From: Colletes latitarsis
Lineage: Eukaryota; Arthropoda; Insecta; Hymenoptera; Colletidae
Length of the DNA stretch: 64,000 nt
Assembly (NCBI RefSeq): GCF_051014445.1
Contig: NW_027488365.1
Coordinates: 40,620,001-40,684,000, forward strand
Direction of reading: 5' to 3'
Under the pieces are notes generated by a model that saw nothing but the letters and a program-made list of their open reading frames with translations, ran no database searches and was not told the origin of the DNA. Shown here in pieces: positions 54,224 through 64,000 of this stretch (position 1 is the stretch's first letter; each line of letters starts with the position of its first letter). The translations under genes and the position numbers were made by a program.

Positions 54224-56091
54224 ATGGATTTTCATAACAAAACAGGGTTGGAGCGGGTTATTGCGGAGAGGGAGGTCGAAGACGGTGTTGGGTCTAGGGT
54301 GACGGCGCTCTCGCCTCACTCAGCGCCTGGTCCGGCTTCGTGGAGGGCGGAGGAGGACGACGAGACTGCGTCAGTCTGTATCCTTCTCCTCCGCCAGGAG
54401 CCACATAGGCTCCAAGAGGAAGCGGACGGAGCAGGCTGTCTCCGGAGTTGGTAGGGCAATGAGCCCGTTGGTAATGGCGAGTTGTCTCAGGGACGAGGTA
54501 ACCGAGGAGATTTCCGAGAGGATATCCTCGTCTCTGAGGCGGGTGGAGAAGGTGGCCGCATCCTGCTCCTTTAAGGGGCAGAAGAGCGGCAGCGCAAAGG
54601 CCCTGAGAGAGGCTGCGCAAAAGATGAGGAAGGCGGCGCAGGAGCTGAGCGGACGGAACGCCCGTTTGCAGCTCCTTTTGGAGGAGGAGTTACGGGGGAG
54701 GAGGATGGCAGAGGCGCGCTGGAATGGCGCGGCCCTCCCTCCAATCCTCCCGCCTCCTCCGCCGCGTGCCCCGGCGGTGGCAAATAAGCGGAGTGTGGCG
54801 GCGGTGGTGCGAGGCTCTACAGGCCCTTCCGCCCGCACTCCGTCCGCGCAGAGTTCCCCGTTTTCCTCAGAGGACGAACTTCTGAGGAGGATTGGGGAAA
54901 TGATTGACTAGAAGCTGGCCGCCTTCCGGGATGAGCTCCTCCCCGGTACAGCGGGCAGCAGGAACGCGGTGCCCCCCCTCCCCGACTAATACCGGTACAA
55001 TCGGGGAAGGCGAAGGTGGGGGAGCGAAGGCTCCGCCCACCGTAGTCATTCCGGGGCCACGGATCGCGGCCTCCAAGTGGGCCAGACTACCCGCGGTCCC
55101 GGATCGGACGCCATCCATGGCACCGTCCCAAGGGGGGGTGTCCTGGAGCGAGGTGGTTGGGCGGAAGGCGAGGAGAGCGGCGAGGAAGGCCTCGCAGCCG
55201 CAACCTCCGCCCTCGCCGCACGCGGCCAAAGTAAAGGTCGCGAAGACGCGACATGGGCGTCCCCCCAAAACGGCAGCGGTGGCGCTGTCCGTCGCGCAGA
55301 GTGGCGACCTGACCCTCGCGGCGGCGATGCTGCTCGCCAGGGAGAACATCTTCGTGGAAGAGCTTGGCATTGCTTCCGTGAGGGCGAAGAGGGCAGTGAC
55401 CGGGGATCTCCTGCTGGAGATTCCCGGACCGGAGTGCGGGGAGATGGCGGACCGACTCGCACAGAGGCTCCGGGAGCAGCTGGGCGAGCAGGGTGTTCGG
55501 GTCGCCAGGCCCACGAAGCGCACGCAGATGCGCGTTTGTGGGCTGGACGACTCGGTCACAGCGCAGGTGTCTCATGCCCTAGCGAGGGCGGGGGACTGCC
55601 CCGAAGGAGACGTGCGGGTCGGTGAGATCCGCAGGTCTCCATCCGGCCTGGGGTCGGTGTGGGCCCGGTGTCCCCTCTCAGCAGCCCGCAAAGTGGCGGA
55701 ATCCGGGATGGTTTTGGTGGGGTGGGTTTCGGCGCGAGTGGAGATACTCGCGCCGCGCCCACTCCAGTGACACCGCTGCCTCGAGTTGGGGCACGTGAGG
55801 CAGTGGTGTACATCGCCGGTGGACCGCAGCGGTCAGTGTTACCGCTGGGGAGCGAAAGACAACCGCACGAGCCAGTGCTCGGCGGCCCCTCACTGCCCGT
55901 TATGTGTGGACATGGGGAGGCCGGCAGATCACAGGGTGGGGAGCAAAAAGTGCCCTACCACCTCCCGGAAGAAGAGGGGCAATCGTCCCTCTCCAGGTCA
56001 GGCTCTGCGGTGGGTGGCATCGTCCACAATTGAGGTAGACGGTGCCACGGGGACGGACAGCCGGGAGAAGGCTAGGGCGGCCGCTAAGTAA
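54224..56091 (+). pseudogene. ORF1 (Gag-like) of copy B4, decayed
   Basis: The ATG at 54224 (MDFHNKTGLERV) fixes the true ORF1 start of both families. Defects: frameshift near 54385; TAG at 54909 where family A has Gly after MID; TGA at 55768 replacing the first Cys of knuckle one; Trp for Cys in knuckle two (CYRWGAKDNRTSQC, also Asn for His). The acidic end is shortened. It still ends TAATG at 56089-56093. It is non-coding now but useful for aligning family B ORF1. Confidence 0.9.
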
Positions 56092-58325
56092 TGCCGCCCC
56101 GTCTCCTCCTCCAGGCCAACCTCAACCACTGCCGCGCGGCACAGGACATGATGTCCCAAAGTCCTCGCGGAGTGGTGGGTTGGCCTGGCGGCCGCCGCCG
56201 AGCCGCACCGCGTCCTTGATCACCCTCATTGGGTGTGGGACGCGGACGGCTTGGTAGCGGCGGTGTGGGTAGGAGGCGACGGGTCCCCGCCTTTCTCCAT
56301 CCTGGAGTGCGGTCGGGGCTTCGTCGCCGTGGACTGTGGAGGTGTCGCCGTTGTGGGGTGCTACTTCTCGCCCCGCAGCGGCCACGCCTCGTTCGAGCAG
56401 TACCTGACCGAGGTCGCGGCATGTGTGCAGCGCATCGCGGCTAGGCCGGTGCTGGTCCTGGGGGACTTTAACGCCAAGTCGGTGGCGTGGGGATCCCCCA
56501 GGACCTCCGTTCGCGGTGGGATCCTGGGCGACTGGGCGGTCGAGCTCGACCTTCGGTTACTGAACCGGGGCTCAGAGCACACGTGCGTGCAGCGATATGG
56601 GGGTCCATCGTGGATGTTGGATTCGGGACCCCCAACGCCGTGCGCATGGTGTCGGGATGGCAGGTGGATCGGGGGGGGGGGGGGACAGAGACACTCTCGG
56701 ACCACCGGTATATTCGAATGGAGGTCTCTGTCCCCGGATATACATCCCGACACCACCGCCCGGTTGGCGCCCCACCGCGCCGCTGGGCGCTTCGGCGCCT
56801 GAACAAGGACGCTATGATGGCAGCTGCTCTCGCTGTAACTTGGCCACAGGGGGCGGCCGAGTTGCCGATCATAGAGAAGGATGTCGCCCGGCTCGGGGGA
56901 TTAGTCGCAAATATTTGCGACGCGGCAATGCCCCGGGTCGGGCGGGCTTCTCCTCGCCGGGCGGTGTACTAGTAGTCGGCTGCGATCGCAGAATTGCGCG
57001 TCGCGAGTGTGCACGCCCGACGCCAGTACACCTGCGCGCGCCGTCGTCTATGAAGAGCCGATGGCGTGGCGCGAGCGAGAGCAGATGACCTCTATGAGTC
57101 ATACAGTGCGGCTCGGGTTGCTCTGCAGGACACCATTAAACGGGCCAAAACCCGGGCATGGAGGGAGCTCCTCCAGACCCCCGATGACGATCCTTGTGGG
57201 TGCCCGTATAAGGTGGAGCTAAACAAGCTCCGCCCGTGAGCGCCCCCTGACACCGAGGGTCTTGACCCCCGGCTGCTGGAGGACATGGTCAATACTCTCA
57301 TTCCAATTGGGGAGGGAGGATCACGTCCACCGGCGGCGTCGGCTGTCCCAATTGAGTGAGCGGCCGAGCAGGGGGTCACGCAGGGGGAGCTGGCGACGGC
57401 CATCAAACGGCTCGAGACGCGTAACACGGCCCTGGGGCCGGATGGTGTGCCTGGCCGGGTTTGGGTTTTGACCCAGGGCGTCCTTGGGGCCGACCTCAGG
57501 CGGTTGTTTGACCGATGCCAGAGGGACGGGCGATTCCCCCCTAGTTGGAATGTGGCGAGGATGGTCCTCCTCCGGAAGGAGGGACGGCCCGCAGAGTCTC
57601 CCTCCGGCATACCGGCCCATCTGTCTCCTCGACGAGGTGGGCAAGCTCTTCGAGCGCGTGATTGCCGCCCTCCTCGTTGAGCACCTGTCGCTGTGTGCCC
57701 CCGGCCTGACCGACTGCTAGTACGGCTTCCGGGAAGGTCGATCGACGATCGACGCGATAGGTCGCGTGAGGGCCCTCTCGGAGTCGGCCGTCTCCCGGGG
57801 TGGGGTTGCTTTGACAGTATCCTTGGATATTGCCAACGCCTTTAACATCCTTCCCTGGGAAGAGATATGGAGGGGGCTCGAAGATCATCGGGTCCGTCCT
57901 TATCTCAGGGCAGTCGTCGGGGATTATCTCCGTGGCAGGTGGATCGAGTATCCGGGCCGGGATGGAGATATGCGGAGGGAGGTGTACTGCGGCGTTCCGC
58001 AGGGATCGGTCCTCGGGCCACTCCAGTGGAACGTCGCATACGATAAGGTGTTGCGGGCCGACCTTCCCGACGGCGTCAGTGCCGTGTGTTATGCAGATGA
58101 CACACTGGTGCTGGCCATCGGGGCACACTGGGGGAGGGCCAGGCGTCTCGCGGAGGAGGGGGGGGGGGCGCAGCGCATCGTCGGTCGGATCAGGGGGATG
58201 GGGATGACGGTGGCGGTCCATAAGACCAAGGTGATCGCTTTCCATTCACCTCGGCAGGAACCGCCGCACCCTCTAATCCGGGCAGGTGTGGCTGATATCG
58301 AGGATCAGCCTCAGATGAGGTATCT
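56091..58325 (+). pseudogene. ORF2 of copy B4, decayed and truncated
   Basis: From ATG 56091: LQANLNHCRAAQDMMSQ, then repeated frameshifts (near 56160, 56600 and 56680, including a long G run), several stops (e.g. TAG at 56970 for Trp in VYWWS) and further stops at 57238, 57357 and 57718. RT motifs are still legible (SLDIANAFNILPW, GVPQGSVLGP, YADDTLVLA about 58090). It stops matching at ATGAGGTATCT (58325), where family A ORF1 sequence begins. Confidence 0.88.
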
Positions 58326-60008
58326 CCTCCACCAGGAGCCTCATAGGCTCTAAGAGGAAGAGGGCGGGGCAGGCCGTCGTCGAGGTGGGCGGGGCGATGA
58401 GCCCGTCGGTGAGGCTGAGTTGCCTCAGGGACGAGGTGACCGAGGCGGGTGGAGAAAGTCGCCGCTGCCTGCGCCATTAAGGGGCAGAAAAGCGGTGGCG
58501 CGGAGGCCCTGAAGGCCGCGGTGGAGGAAATGAGGGAGGCGGCGCGGGAGCTCAGAGGGCGGAACGCCCGTCTGCAGCTCCTGTTGGAGGAGGAGCGACA
58601 GGGGAGGAAGAGGGCAGAGGCGCTGTGGAACAGCGCGGACCTCCCTCCCATCCTCCCTCCTCCTCCACCGCCGCGTCCCTCGGCGGAGGTGAATAAGCGG
58701 AGTGCGGCGGCAGTGGTGCGGGGCACCGCGGGCCCCTCCACCCGCACTCCGCCCGTGAAGAAGTCCCCGTCCTCCTCAGAAGACGATCTTCTGAGGAGGA
58801 TTGGGGACATGATTGATGGCAAGCTGGCCGCCTTCCGGGAGGAGCTCCTCGCCGGAAGAGCGGTCAGCAGAAAGGCGGTGCCTCCCCGACCTGTTCCGGT
58901 ACAGTCGGGGAAGGCAAAGAAGGGCGGAGTGAAGGCTCCGCCCAGCGTTGCGGCACCAGGGCCCCGGGTCGCGACCCCCAAGGGGGGTGGTGTACCCGTG
59001 GTCGCGGTGGTCGCGTCCTCCACACCACCCTCCCAAGGGGGGGTGGCGTGGAGTGAGGTGGTGGGGCGGAAGGCGAAGCGGGCGGCGAGGAAGGCCTCGC
59101 AACCGCAGCCTCCGCCTCCGCCGCCGGCGGCCAAGGTAAAGGCCGCGAAGGTCGGGAAGGCACGACCAGGTCGTCCCCCAAAAACGGCAGCGGTGACGCT
59201 GACCGTTGCGCAGGGGGGCGACCTGACCCTCGCGGAGGCGATGCGGCTCGCCAGGGAGAATATCTCCCTGGAAGAGCTGGGCATCGCCTACGTGAGGGCG
59301 AAGAGGGCCGTGACCGGGGGTCTCTTGCTGGAGATCCCCGGTGCAGAAGGCGGCGCGAAGGCGGATCGTCTCGCCCAGAGGCTCCGGGAGCAGCTGGGCG
59401 AGCGAGGTGTCCGGGTCGCTCGGCCCACGAAGCGCACGGAGATGCGCGTTTGTGGGCTGGACGACTCGGTCAGCGCACAGGATGTGTCCCGTGCCCTTGC
59501 GAGGGCGGGGGACAGTCCTGTGGAGGACCTGCGGATCGGAGAGATCCGCAGGTCGCCCTCCGGCCTCGGGTCGGTGTGGGACCGGTGCCCCCTCTCCGCC
59601 GCCCGTAAGGTGGCGGAATCCGGGAGGGTGTTGGTGGGGTGGGTTTCGGCGCGAGTGGAAATCCTCGCGCCGCGCCCGCTCCAGTGTCACCGCTGCCTCG
59701 AATTGGGGCACGTGAGGCAGTGGTGCACCTCGCCGGTGGACCGCAGCGGTCAGTGTTACCGCTGCGGTGCCAAAGAGCACCGTGCGAGCCAGTGCTCGGC
59801 GGCCCCCCACTGCCCACTGTGTGCGGACATTGGGAGGCCAGCCGATCACAGGGTGGGGAGCAAGAAGTGCTCCCCCCCCTCCCGGAAGGAGAGGAAGAGG
59901 CGGGCTGCACCGGCTCCGGTGCCGAGGGCGGTGGCATCGTCCTCCATGGAGGTGGACGGTGCTACGGGGACGGACGGCCGGGAGGAGGCTGGCGCGGCCA
60001 TTAATTAA
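58326..60008 (+). pseudogene. ORF1 of copy A6, N-terminus missing and frameshifted
   Basis: About the first 70 residues are absent. A 32-bp deletion near 58446 between GAG repeats (join ACCGAGGCGGGTGG) shifts the frame. From 58449 on, the remaining 519 codons match A4 closely, with all three zinc knuckles, and end in TAATG. Without a proper start this copy lacks a working ORF1. Confidence 0.88.
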
Positions 60009-63000
60009 TGCCGCCCCGCCTCCTCCTCCAGGCCAACCTGAACCACTGCTGCGCGGCACAGGACTTGATGTCCCAAGTCCTCGCGGAGTGGGGGGTTGGC
60101 TTGGCGGTCGCCGCCGAGCCGTACCGCGTCCCTGATCACCCTCATTGGGTGGGCGACGCGGACGGCTTGGTGGCGACGGTATGGGGAGGGGGCGACGGGT
60201 CCCCACCGTTCTCCTTGTTGGAGCGCGGTCGGGGATTCGTCGCCGTGGACTGGGGGGGAGTCGCTGTGGTGGGGTGCTACATTTCGCCCCGTAGCGGTCA
60301 CGCTGCGTTCGAGCTGTACTTGGCCGAGGTCGCGGCATGCGTGCAGCGCTACGCGGCCCGGCCGGTGCTGGTCCTGGGGGATTTTAATGCCAAGTCGGTG
60401 GCTTGGGGATCCCCCAGGACCTCCGTTCGCGGCGGGATCCTGGGCGATTGGGCGGCGGGGCTCGACCTCCGGGTATTGAACCGGGGGTCGGAGCACACAT
60501 GCGTGCGGCGATATGGGGGGTCCATCGTGGATGTTGGATTCGCGACCCCCAACGCCGTGCGCATGGTGTCGGGTTGGCACGTGGTCGCGGGGGCAGAGAC
60601 ACTCTCCGATCACCGGTACATCCGGATGGAGGTCTCTGCCGCCGCGAGTGCATCCCGACACGGCCGCCTGCGTGGCACCCCACCACGCCGCTGGGCGCTT
60701 CGGCGCCTGGACAAGGACGCCCTGATGGCAGCTGCCCTCGCTGCAACTTGGCCGCAGGGAGCGGCCGAGTTGCCGAGCATAGAGGAGGAGGTCGCCCGGC
60801 TCGGAGCATTGGTCGCGGGTATTTGCGACGCGGCGATGCCTCGGGTCGGGCGGGCTTCTCCTCGCCGGGCGGTGTACTGGTGGTCGGACGCGATCGCGGA
60901 GTTGCGAGTCGCGACTGTCCGCGCCCGACGCCAGTACACCCGCTCGCGCCGTCGTCAACGTACAGGCGACGGCGTGGCGCGAGCGAGGGCAACTGATGAC
61001 CTGTATGGAGCATACCGCGTGGCGCGGGTTGCTCTGCAGGTCGCCATCAAACGGGCCAAGACCCGGGCATGGAAGGAGCTCCTCCAGACCCTTGATGACG
61101 ATCCATGGGGGCGCCCATATAAGGTGGTGCTGAATAAGCTCCGCCCGTGGGCGCCCCCCGTTACCGAGGGTCTTGACCCCCGGCTGCTGGAGGGCGTGGT
61201 CAATACACTCTTCCCAATTGGGGAGAGGGGACCGCGTCCTCCGGCGGCGGCGGCTGTCCCAGTGGAGTGGACGGCCGAGCTGGGGGTCATGCAGGAGGAG
61301 CTGGCAGCGGCCATCAGACGGCTCGGGGTTCGTAACACGGCCCCGGGTCCGGATGGTGTGCCCGGCCGTGTTTGGGTCTTGACCCAGGGCGTCCTTGGGG
61401 CCGACCTCAGGCGGTTGTTCGACCGCTGCCTGAGGGACGGGCGATTCCCCCCCAGTTGGAAGGTGGCGAGGATGGTCCTCCTCCGGAAGGAGGGTCGGCC
61501 CGCGGAGTCTCCCTCCGCATACCGGCCCATTTGTCTCCTCAACGAGGTGGGCAAGCTCTTCGAGCGGGTGATTGCTGCCCGCCTCGTCGGGCACCTGTCG
61601 CGGGGTGATCCCGGCCTGGCCGACTGCCAGTTCGGTTTCCGGGGGGGCCGATCGACTATCGACGCAATAGGTCGTGTGAGGGCCCTCTCGGGGACGGCCG
61701 TCTCCCGGGGAGGAGTGGCATTGGCAATATCCTTGGATATTGCCAATGCCTTTAACACCCTCCCCTGGGAAGAGATAAGGAGAGGACTCGAATATCATCG
61801 GGTCCCCCCTTGTCTCAGGGCGGTCGTCGGGGATTATCTCCGCGGCAGGTGGATCGAGTATCCGGGCCGGGACGGTGATATGCGGAGGGAGGTGTACTGC
61901 GGTGTTCCGCAGGGGTCGGTCCTCGGGCCACTCCTGTGGAACATCGCGTACGACTCGGTGTTGCGGGCCGGCCTCCCCGACGGCGTCAGCACGGTGTGTT
62001 ATGCGGATGACACACTGGTGCTGGCCGTCGGGGCGCACTGGGGGAGGGCCATGCGTCGCGCGGAGGAGGGGTCGCAACGCGTCGTCGACCGGATCAGGGG
62101 GATGGGGATGACGGTGGCGGTCCATAAGACCGCGGTGATTGCGTTTCATTCACCTCGGCAGGATCCGCCACCCCCTCTGATTCGGGTGGGTGGGGCTGAC
62201 ATCGAGGTGAAGCCCCAGATCAGGTATCTAGGGCTGATCCTCGATAGCCACTGGCGTTTCGAGAAGCATTTCCGCTGCCTGGTCCCCCGGTTGGAAAGGA
62301 TGGTTGCGGCTCTGGGCCGGATCCTGCCCAACCTGGGGGGCCCGGCGGGCCGAGTTCGTCGCCTCTATGTGGCAATGGTCCAGTCGGTGGCCCTATACGG
62401 GGCCCCCGTCTGGGCGGACGACCTGGCTGCCTCCCGGCGCAGCATGACTATGCTGCGTCGGGTGCAAAGGCGCGTGGCGCTCAGGGTCGTCCGCGGGTAT
62501 CGGACCATGTCACATGAGGCGGCGACGGTTCTAGCGGGGATGCCGCCCATGGACCTGCTCGCGCGGTCGCACGCGGTGATGTACCGGCACCGCGTCGACC
62601 GTCGCGCGGGGGTGGGGGCGGTCCCGGGCGGGCAGGAACCTGCTTGGGGCGATTTGAAGCGCCAGGCCCGGCAGTCCGTGTTGCTCGCGTGGCAGGAGCG
62701 GCTGGCTCTGCCAACCGCGGGGCACCGGACTGTCGGGGCTGTTCGGCCACTCCTGAAGGAGTGGCTGGACAGAGGCCATGGCAGCCTCACCTACCGGCTG
62801 GCACAGGTATTTTCCGGGCATGGCAGCTTCGGAAGATACCTGTGCCGGATAGGGAAGGAGCCGACGGCGCGTTGCTGCCACTGCGACGCTGAGCAGGACA
62901 CGGCGGGTCATACCCTGGAGGTATGCCCCGCGTGGGAGGGGGAGCGCCGTGTCCTGGTCGGCGTCGTCGGGCGGGATGTCTCGCTGCCGGGCGTGGTGCG

Positions 63001-63190
63001 CGCCATGCTCGGCAGCGAGGAGAAGTGGAGGGCCGTGGCCTCCTTCTGCGAGAACGTAATGTTGCAGAAGGAGGCCGCGGGGAGGGAGCGCGAGCTTCAG
63101 CGGCGCGCTGAGGCTCGCGCTCGTGCGGTGGCCCGAGGTCGTCGCCCGGTCGCGAGGCGTCGCGGGCGGCCGCCTCGGCGTGGCGGATGA
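60008..63190 (+). CDS. ORF2 (endonuclease-reverse transcriptase) of copy A6, open
   Basis: 1060 residues, same layout as A4: endonuclease residues (LNHC, AEPY, GDFNAKS, SDHRY), RT motifs (SLDIANAFN, GVPQGS, YADD) and C-terminal knuckle. Differences from the consensus include LNHCCAAQ for LNHCRAAQ, HKTAVIAF for HKTEVIAF and DTAGHTLEVC for DTADHTLEVC; none removes a catalytic or zinc-binding residue. The frame is open, but with no promoter region and a broken ORF1 it could be expressed only from B4-derived or outside transcription. Confidence 0.9.
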   Translation: MPPRLLLQANLNHCCAAQDLMSQVLAEWGVGLAVAAEPYRVPDHPHWVGDADGLVATVWGGGDGSPPFSLLERGRGFVAVDWGGVAVVGCYISPRSGHAAFELYLAEVAACVQRYAARPVLVLGDFNAKSVAWGSPRTSVRGGILGDWAAGLDLRVLNRGSEHTCVRRYGGSIVDVGFATPNAVRMVSGWHVVAGAETLSDHRYIRMEVSAAASASRHGRLRGTPPRRWALRRLDKDALMAAALAATWPQGAAELPSIEEEVARLGALVAGICDAAMPRVGRASPRRAVYWWSDAIAELRVATVRARRQYTRSRRRQRTGDGVARARATDDLYGAYRVARVALQVAIKRAKTRAWKELLQTLDDDPWGRPYKVVLNKLRPWAPPVTEGLDPRLLEGVVNTLFPIGERGPRPPAAAAVPVEWTAELGVMQEELAAAIRRLGVRNTAPGPDGVPGRVWVLTQGVLGADLRRLFDRCLRDGRFPPSWKVARMVLLRKEGRPAESPSAYRPICLLNEVGKLFERVIAARLVGHLSRGDPGLADCQFGFRGGRSTIDAIGRVRALSGTAVSRGGVALAISLDIANAFNTLPWEEIRRGLEYHRVPPCLRAVVGDYLRGRWIEYPGRDGDMRREVYCGVPQGSVLGPLLWNIAYDSVLRAGLPDGVSTVCYADDTLVLAVGAHWGRAMRRAEEGSQRVVDRIRGMGMTVAVHKTAVIAFHSPRQDPPPPLIRVGGADIEVKPQIRYLGLILDSHWRFEKHFRCLVPRLERMVAALGRILPNLGGPAGRVRRLYVAMVQSVALYGAPVWADDLAASRRSMTMLRRVQRRVALRVVRGYRTMSHEAATVLAGMPPMDLLARSHAVMYRHRVDRRAGVGAVPGGQEPAWGDLKRQARQSVLLAWQERLALPTAGHRTVGAVRPLLKEWLDRGHGSLTYRLAQVFSGHGSFGRYLCRIGKEPTARCCHCDAEQDTAGHTLEVCPAWEGERRVLVGVVGRDVSLPGVVRAMLGSEEKWRAVASFCENVMLQKEAAGRERELQRRAEARARAVARGRRPVARRRGRPPRRGG

Positions 63191-63729
63191 CCTAGGCTGG
63201 GAGGGGGGTCCTGACGGGACCCTCCTCCCGCCAGGCGGCGCCGGGTCGGACCGGTTGGGGGTAGGAGTGCCTCCCCCCACCGCTCCGACGCAAGGGGAGG
63301 CACCCTCGGCGGTCTGGTGCGGCCATGAACGCCCGGCCGCAGAGGGGTGGAAACGGGGTCGCGGGCGGTTTCGAGTTGGGGCTCGCAGCCGCCACTAAAC
63401 GCGGCCCCGGGACGGATAGCGGCGGGATGGAGTGGCCCCGTCCCGCCGCTATGAGGCAGTGTGTCTACTGGGGGGACCGATTGTCCCCCCGGGGGATGGG
63501 CGCGAAAGCGCGGGCACGGGGAGGATACCGGAAGAATGCTTCGAGCGATTCCCGGTATCCTCCCAAAGCGTGCCGAAGGGTCACCGTGGGGTTTTTAGTG
63601 GGTAGGTCCCGCATGTCGTTGTACGGGCGCGGGGAATCCCACACACCCCTCCCACCTCTCCCCAAGGAGGTGGGTGGGAGTCTTTCGAAGATTTTCCCCA
63701 CGAGAAAAAAAAAAAAAAAAAAAAAAAAA

Positions 63730-64000
63730 GTATGCTAGTTATCAAGCAGTATGCTTGTAGGAAACTAGTAAGCTAGAAAGCAAGCAGCAGGCTAGTAAGG
63801 AAGCAATTAGCTAGTTAGAAAGCAGTATGCTAGTAAGAAAGCAATGAGCTATTAAGCAGGCGCGAAGCTAGTAAGGAAGCAGCATGCTAGAAAGCAACCG
63901 GCGGTCTAGTAAGTAAGCAGTAAGCGAGTATGCAAGCTGTAAGGTAGTAAGCAAGCAGTGAGCTGGAAAGCGAGCAGGAAGCTATTAAGGAAGCAGTAGG
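63730..64000 (+). repeat. 19-bp satellite array, block 10, continues beyond window
   Basis: Same unit and direction after the A tail of A6, starting GTATGCTAGTTATC. No gene is seen. Confidence 0.93.

Larger units (their letters stand above)
49110..58325 (+). mobile_element. R1-clade non-LTR retrotransposon, family B (copy B4), with 5' UTR, split by A5 and cut off within ORF2
   Basis: The element starts CCCTCAGGGACTGTG at 49110, giving the only family B 5' UTR in the window (49110-49486, then 54213-54223). It is interrupted by A5 and resumes at 54201. ORF1 54224-56091 and ORF2 from 56091 are heavily mutated. Homology ends at MRYL in ORF2 (58325), where it is joined to family A ORF1 sequence. 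It has no 3' UTR or tail. The many stops and frameshifts make it the oldest-looking R1-like copy here. Confidence 0.92.
58326..63729 (+). mobile_element. R1-clade retrotransposon, family A (copy A6), 5' part replaced by B4
   Basis: Family A sequence from within ORF1 (CTCCTCCACCAGGAGCC) through ORF2 and the 3' UTR to a 25-A tail (63705-63729), then satellite. Its left edge is a direct join to B4 with a TCT overlap (58323-58325) and no target-site duplication. Its ORF1 edge resembles A2 (TRSLIGSKRKR type), not A3/A4. Confidence 0.93.

Noticed and set aside
2301..64000. Telomeric repeat array
   Set aside because: The unit is not a TTAGG-type telomere repeat; a telomere-like or centromere-like role cannot be judged from sequence alone.

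Overview
The window is transposon-rich eukaryotic (arthropod, most likely insect) heterochromatin. No host gene, rRNA or tRNA is visible. About 23% of it (roughly 14.9 kb in ten blocks) is one tandem satellite, always read in the same direction on the + strand, with a 19-bp unit close to AGCAAGCAGTAAGCTAGTA. Most of the rest is non-LTR retrotransposons of R1-clade type (R1/TRAS/SART-like): ORF1 is a Gag-like protein with three zinc knuckles, and ORF2 has an apurinic-type endonuclease, a YADD reverse transcriptase and a C-terminal CCHC. The insect assignment rests on this element type plus a piggyBac and an RNase H-bearing I-like element. A hymenopteran is possible but not shown.

Layout. I name the R1-like copies by family. 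A1 1-2300 (+, 5' part outside the window); satellite; B1 4961-8935 (+); satellite; C1 9692-10302 (+, short); satellite; B2 13046-14329 (+); satellite; A2 16527-22467 (-, full length); satellite; A3 23484-29471 (+, full length); satellite; B3 30997-31621 (+, internal fragment); satellite; a 7.8-kb piggyBac-like element at 33263-41046, itself split by an I-like retrotransposon at 35020-40453; satellite; A4 42000-47985 (+, full length, both ORFs open); satellite; B4 49110-58325 (+, decayed), split by A5 49487-54200 (-) and fused at its right end to A6 58326-63729 (+); satellite to the window end.

Family A copies are nearly identical to one another, carry pure poly(A) tails and include intact ORF2s (A2, A4, A6), so they look young. 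A4 is the only copy with both ORFs open and is the best candidate for an active source. Family B is an older, related lineage with frameshifts and stops. C1 shares only the 3' terminal motifs. In the six copies where the ORF1/ORF2 junction survives it is an overlapping TAATG, the arrangement known from SART1 to couple termination to reinitiation.

Points worth following up: (1) 3' junctions of the A/B copies fall at A|GCAGT or A|GTAYGC within the satellite unit, suggesting target preference for a 19-bp satellite; (2) the family A elements are full of perfect hairpins, and two copies carry changes at hairpin centres that look like fold-back template switching; (3) the nested insertions give a clear relative chronology, with target-site duplications visible at base level for most of them.
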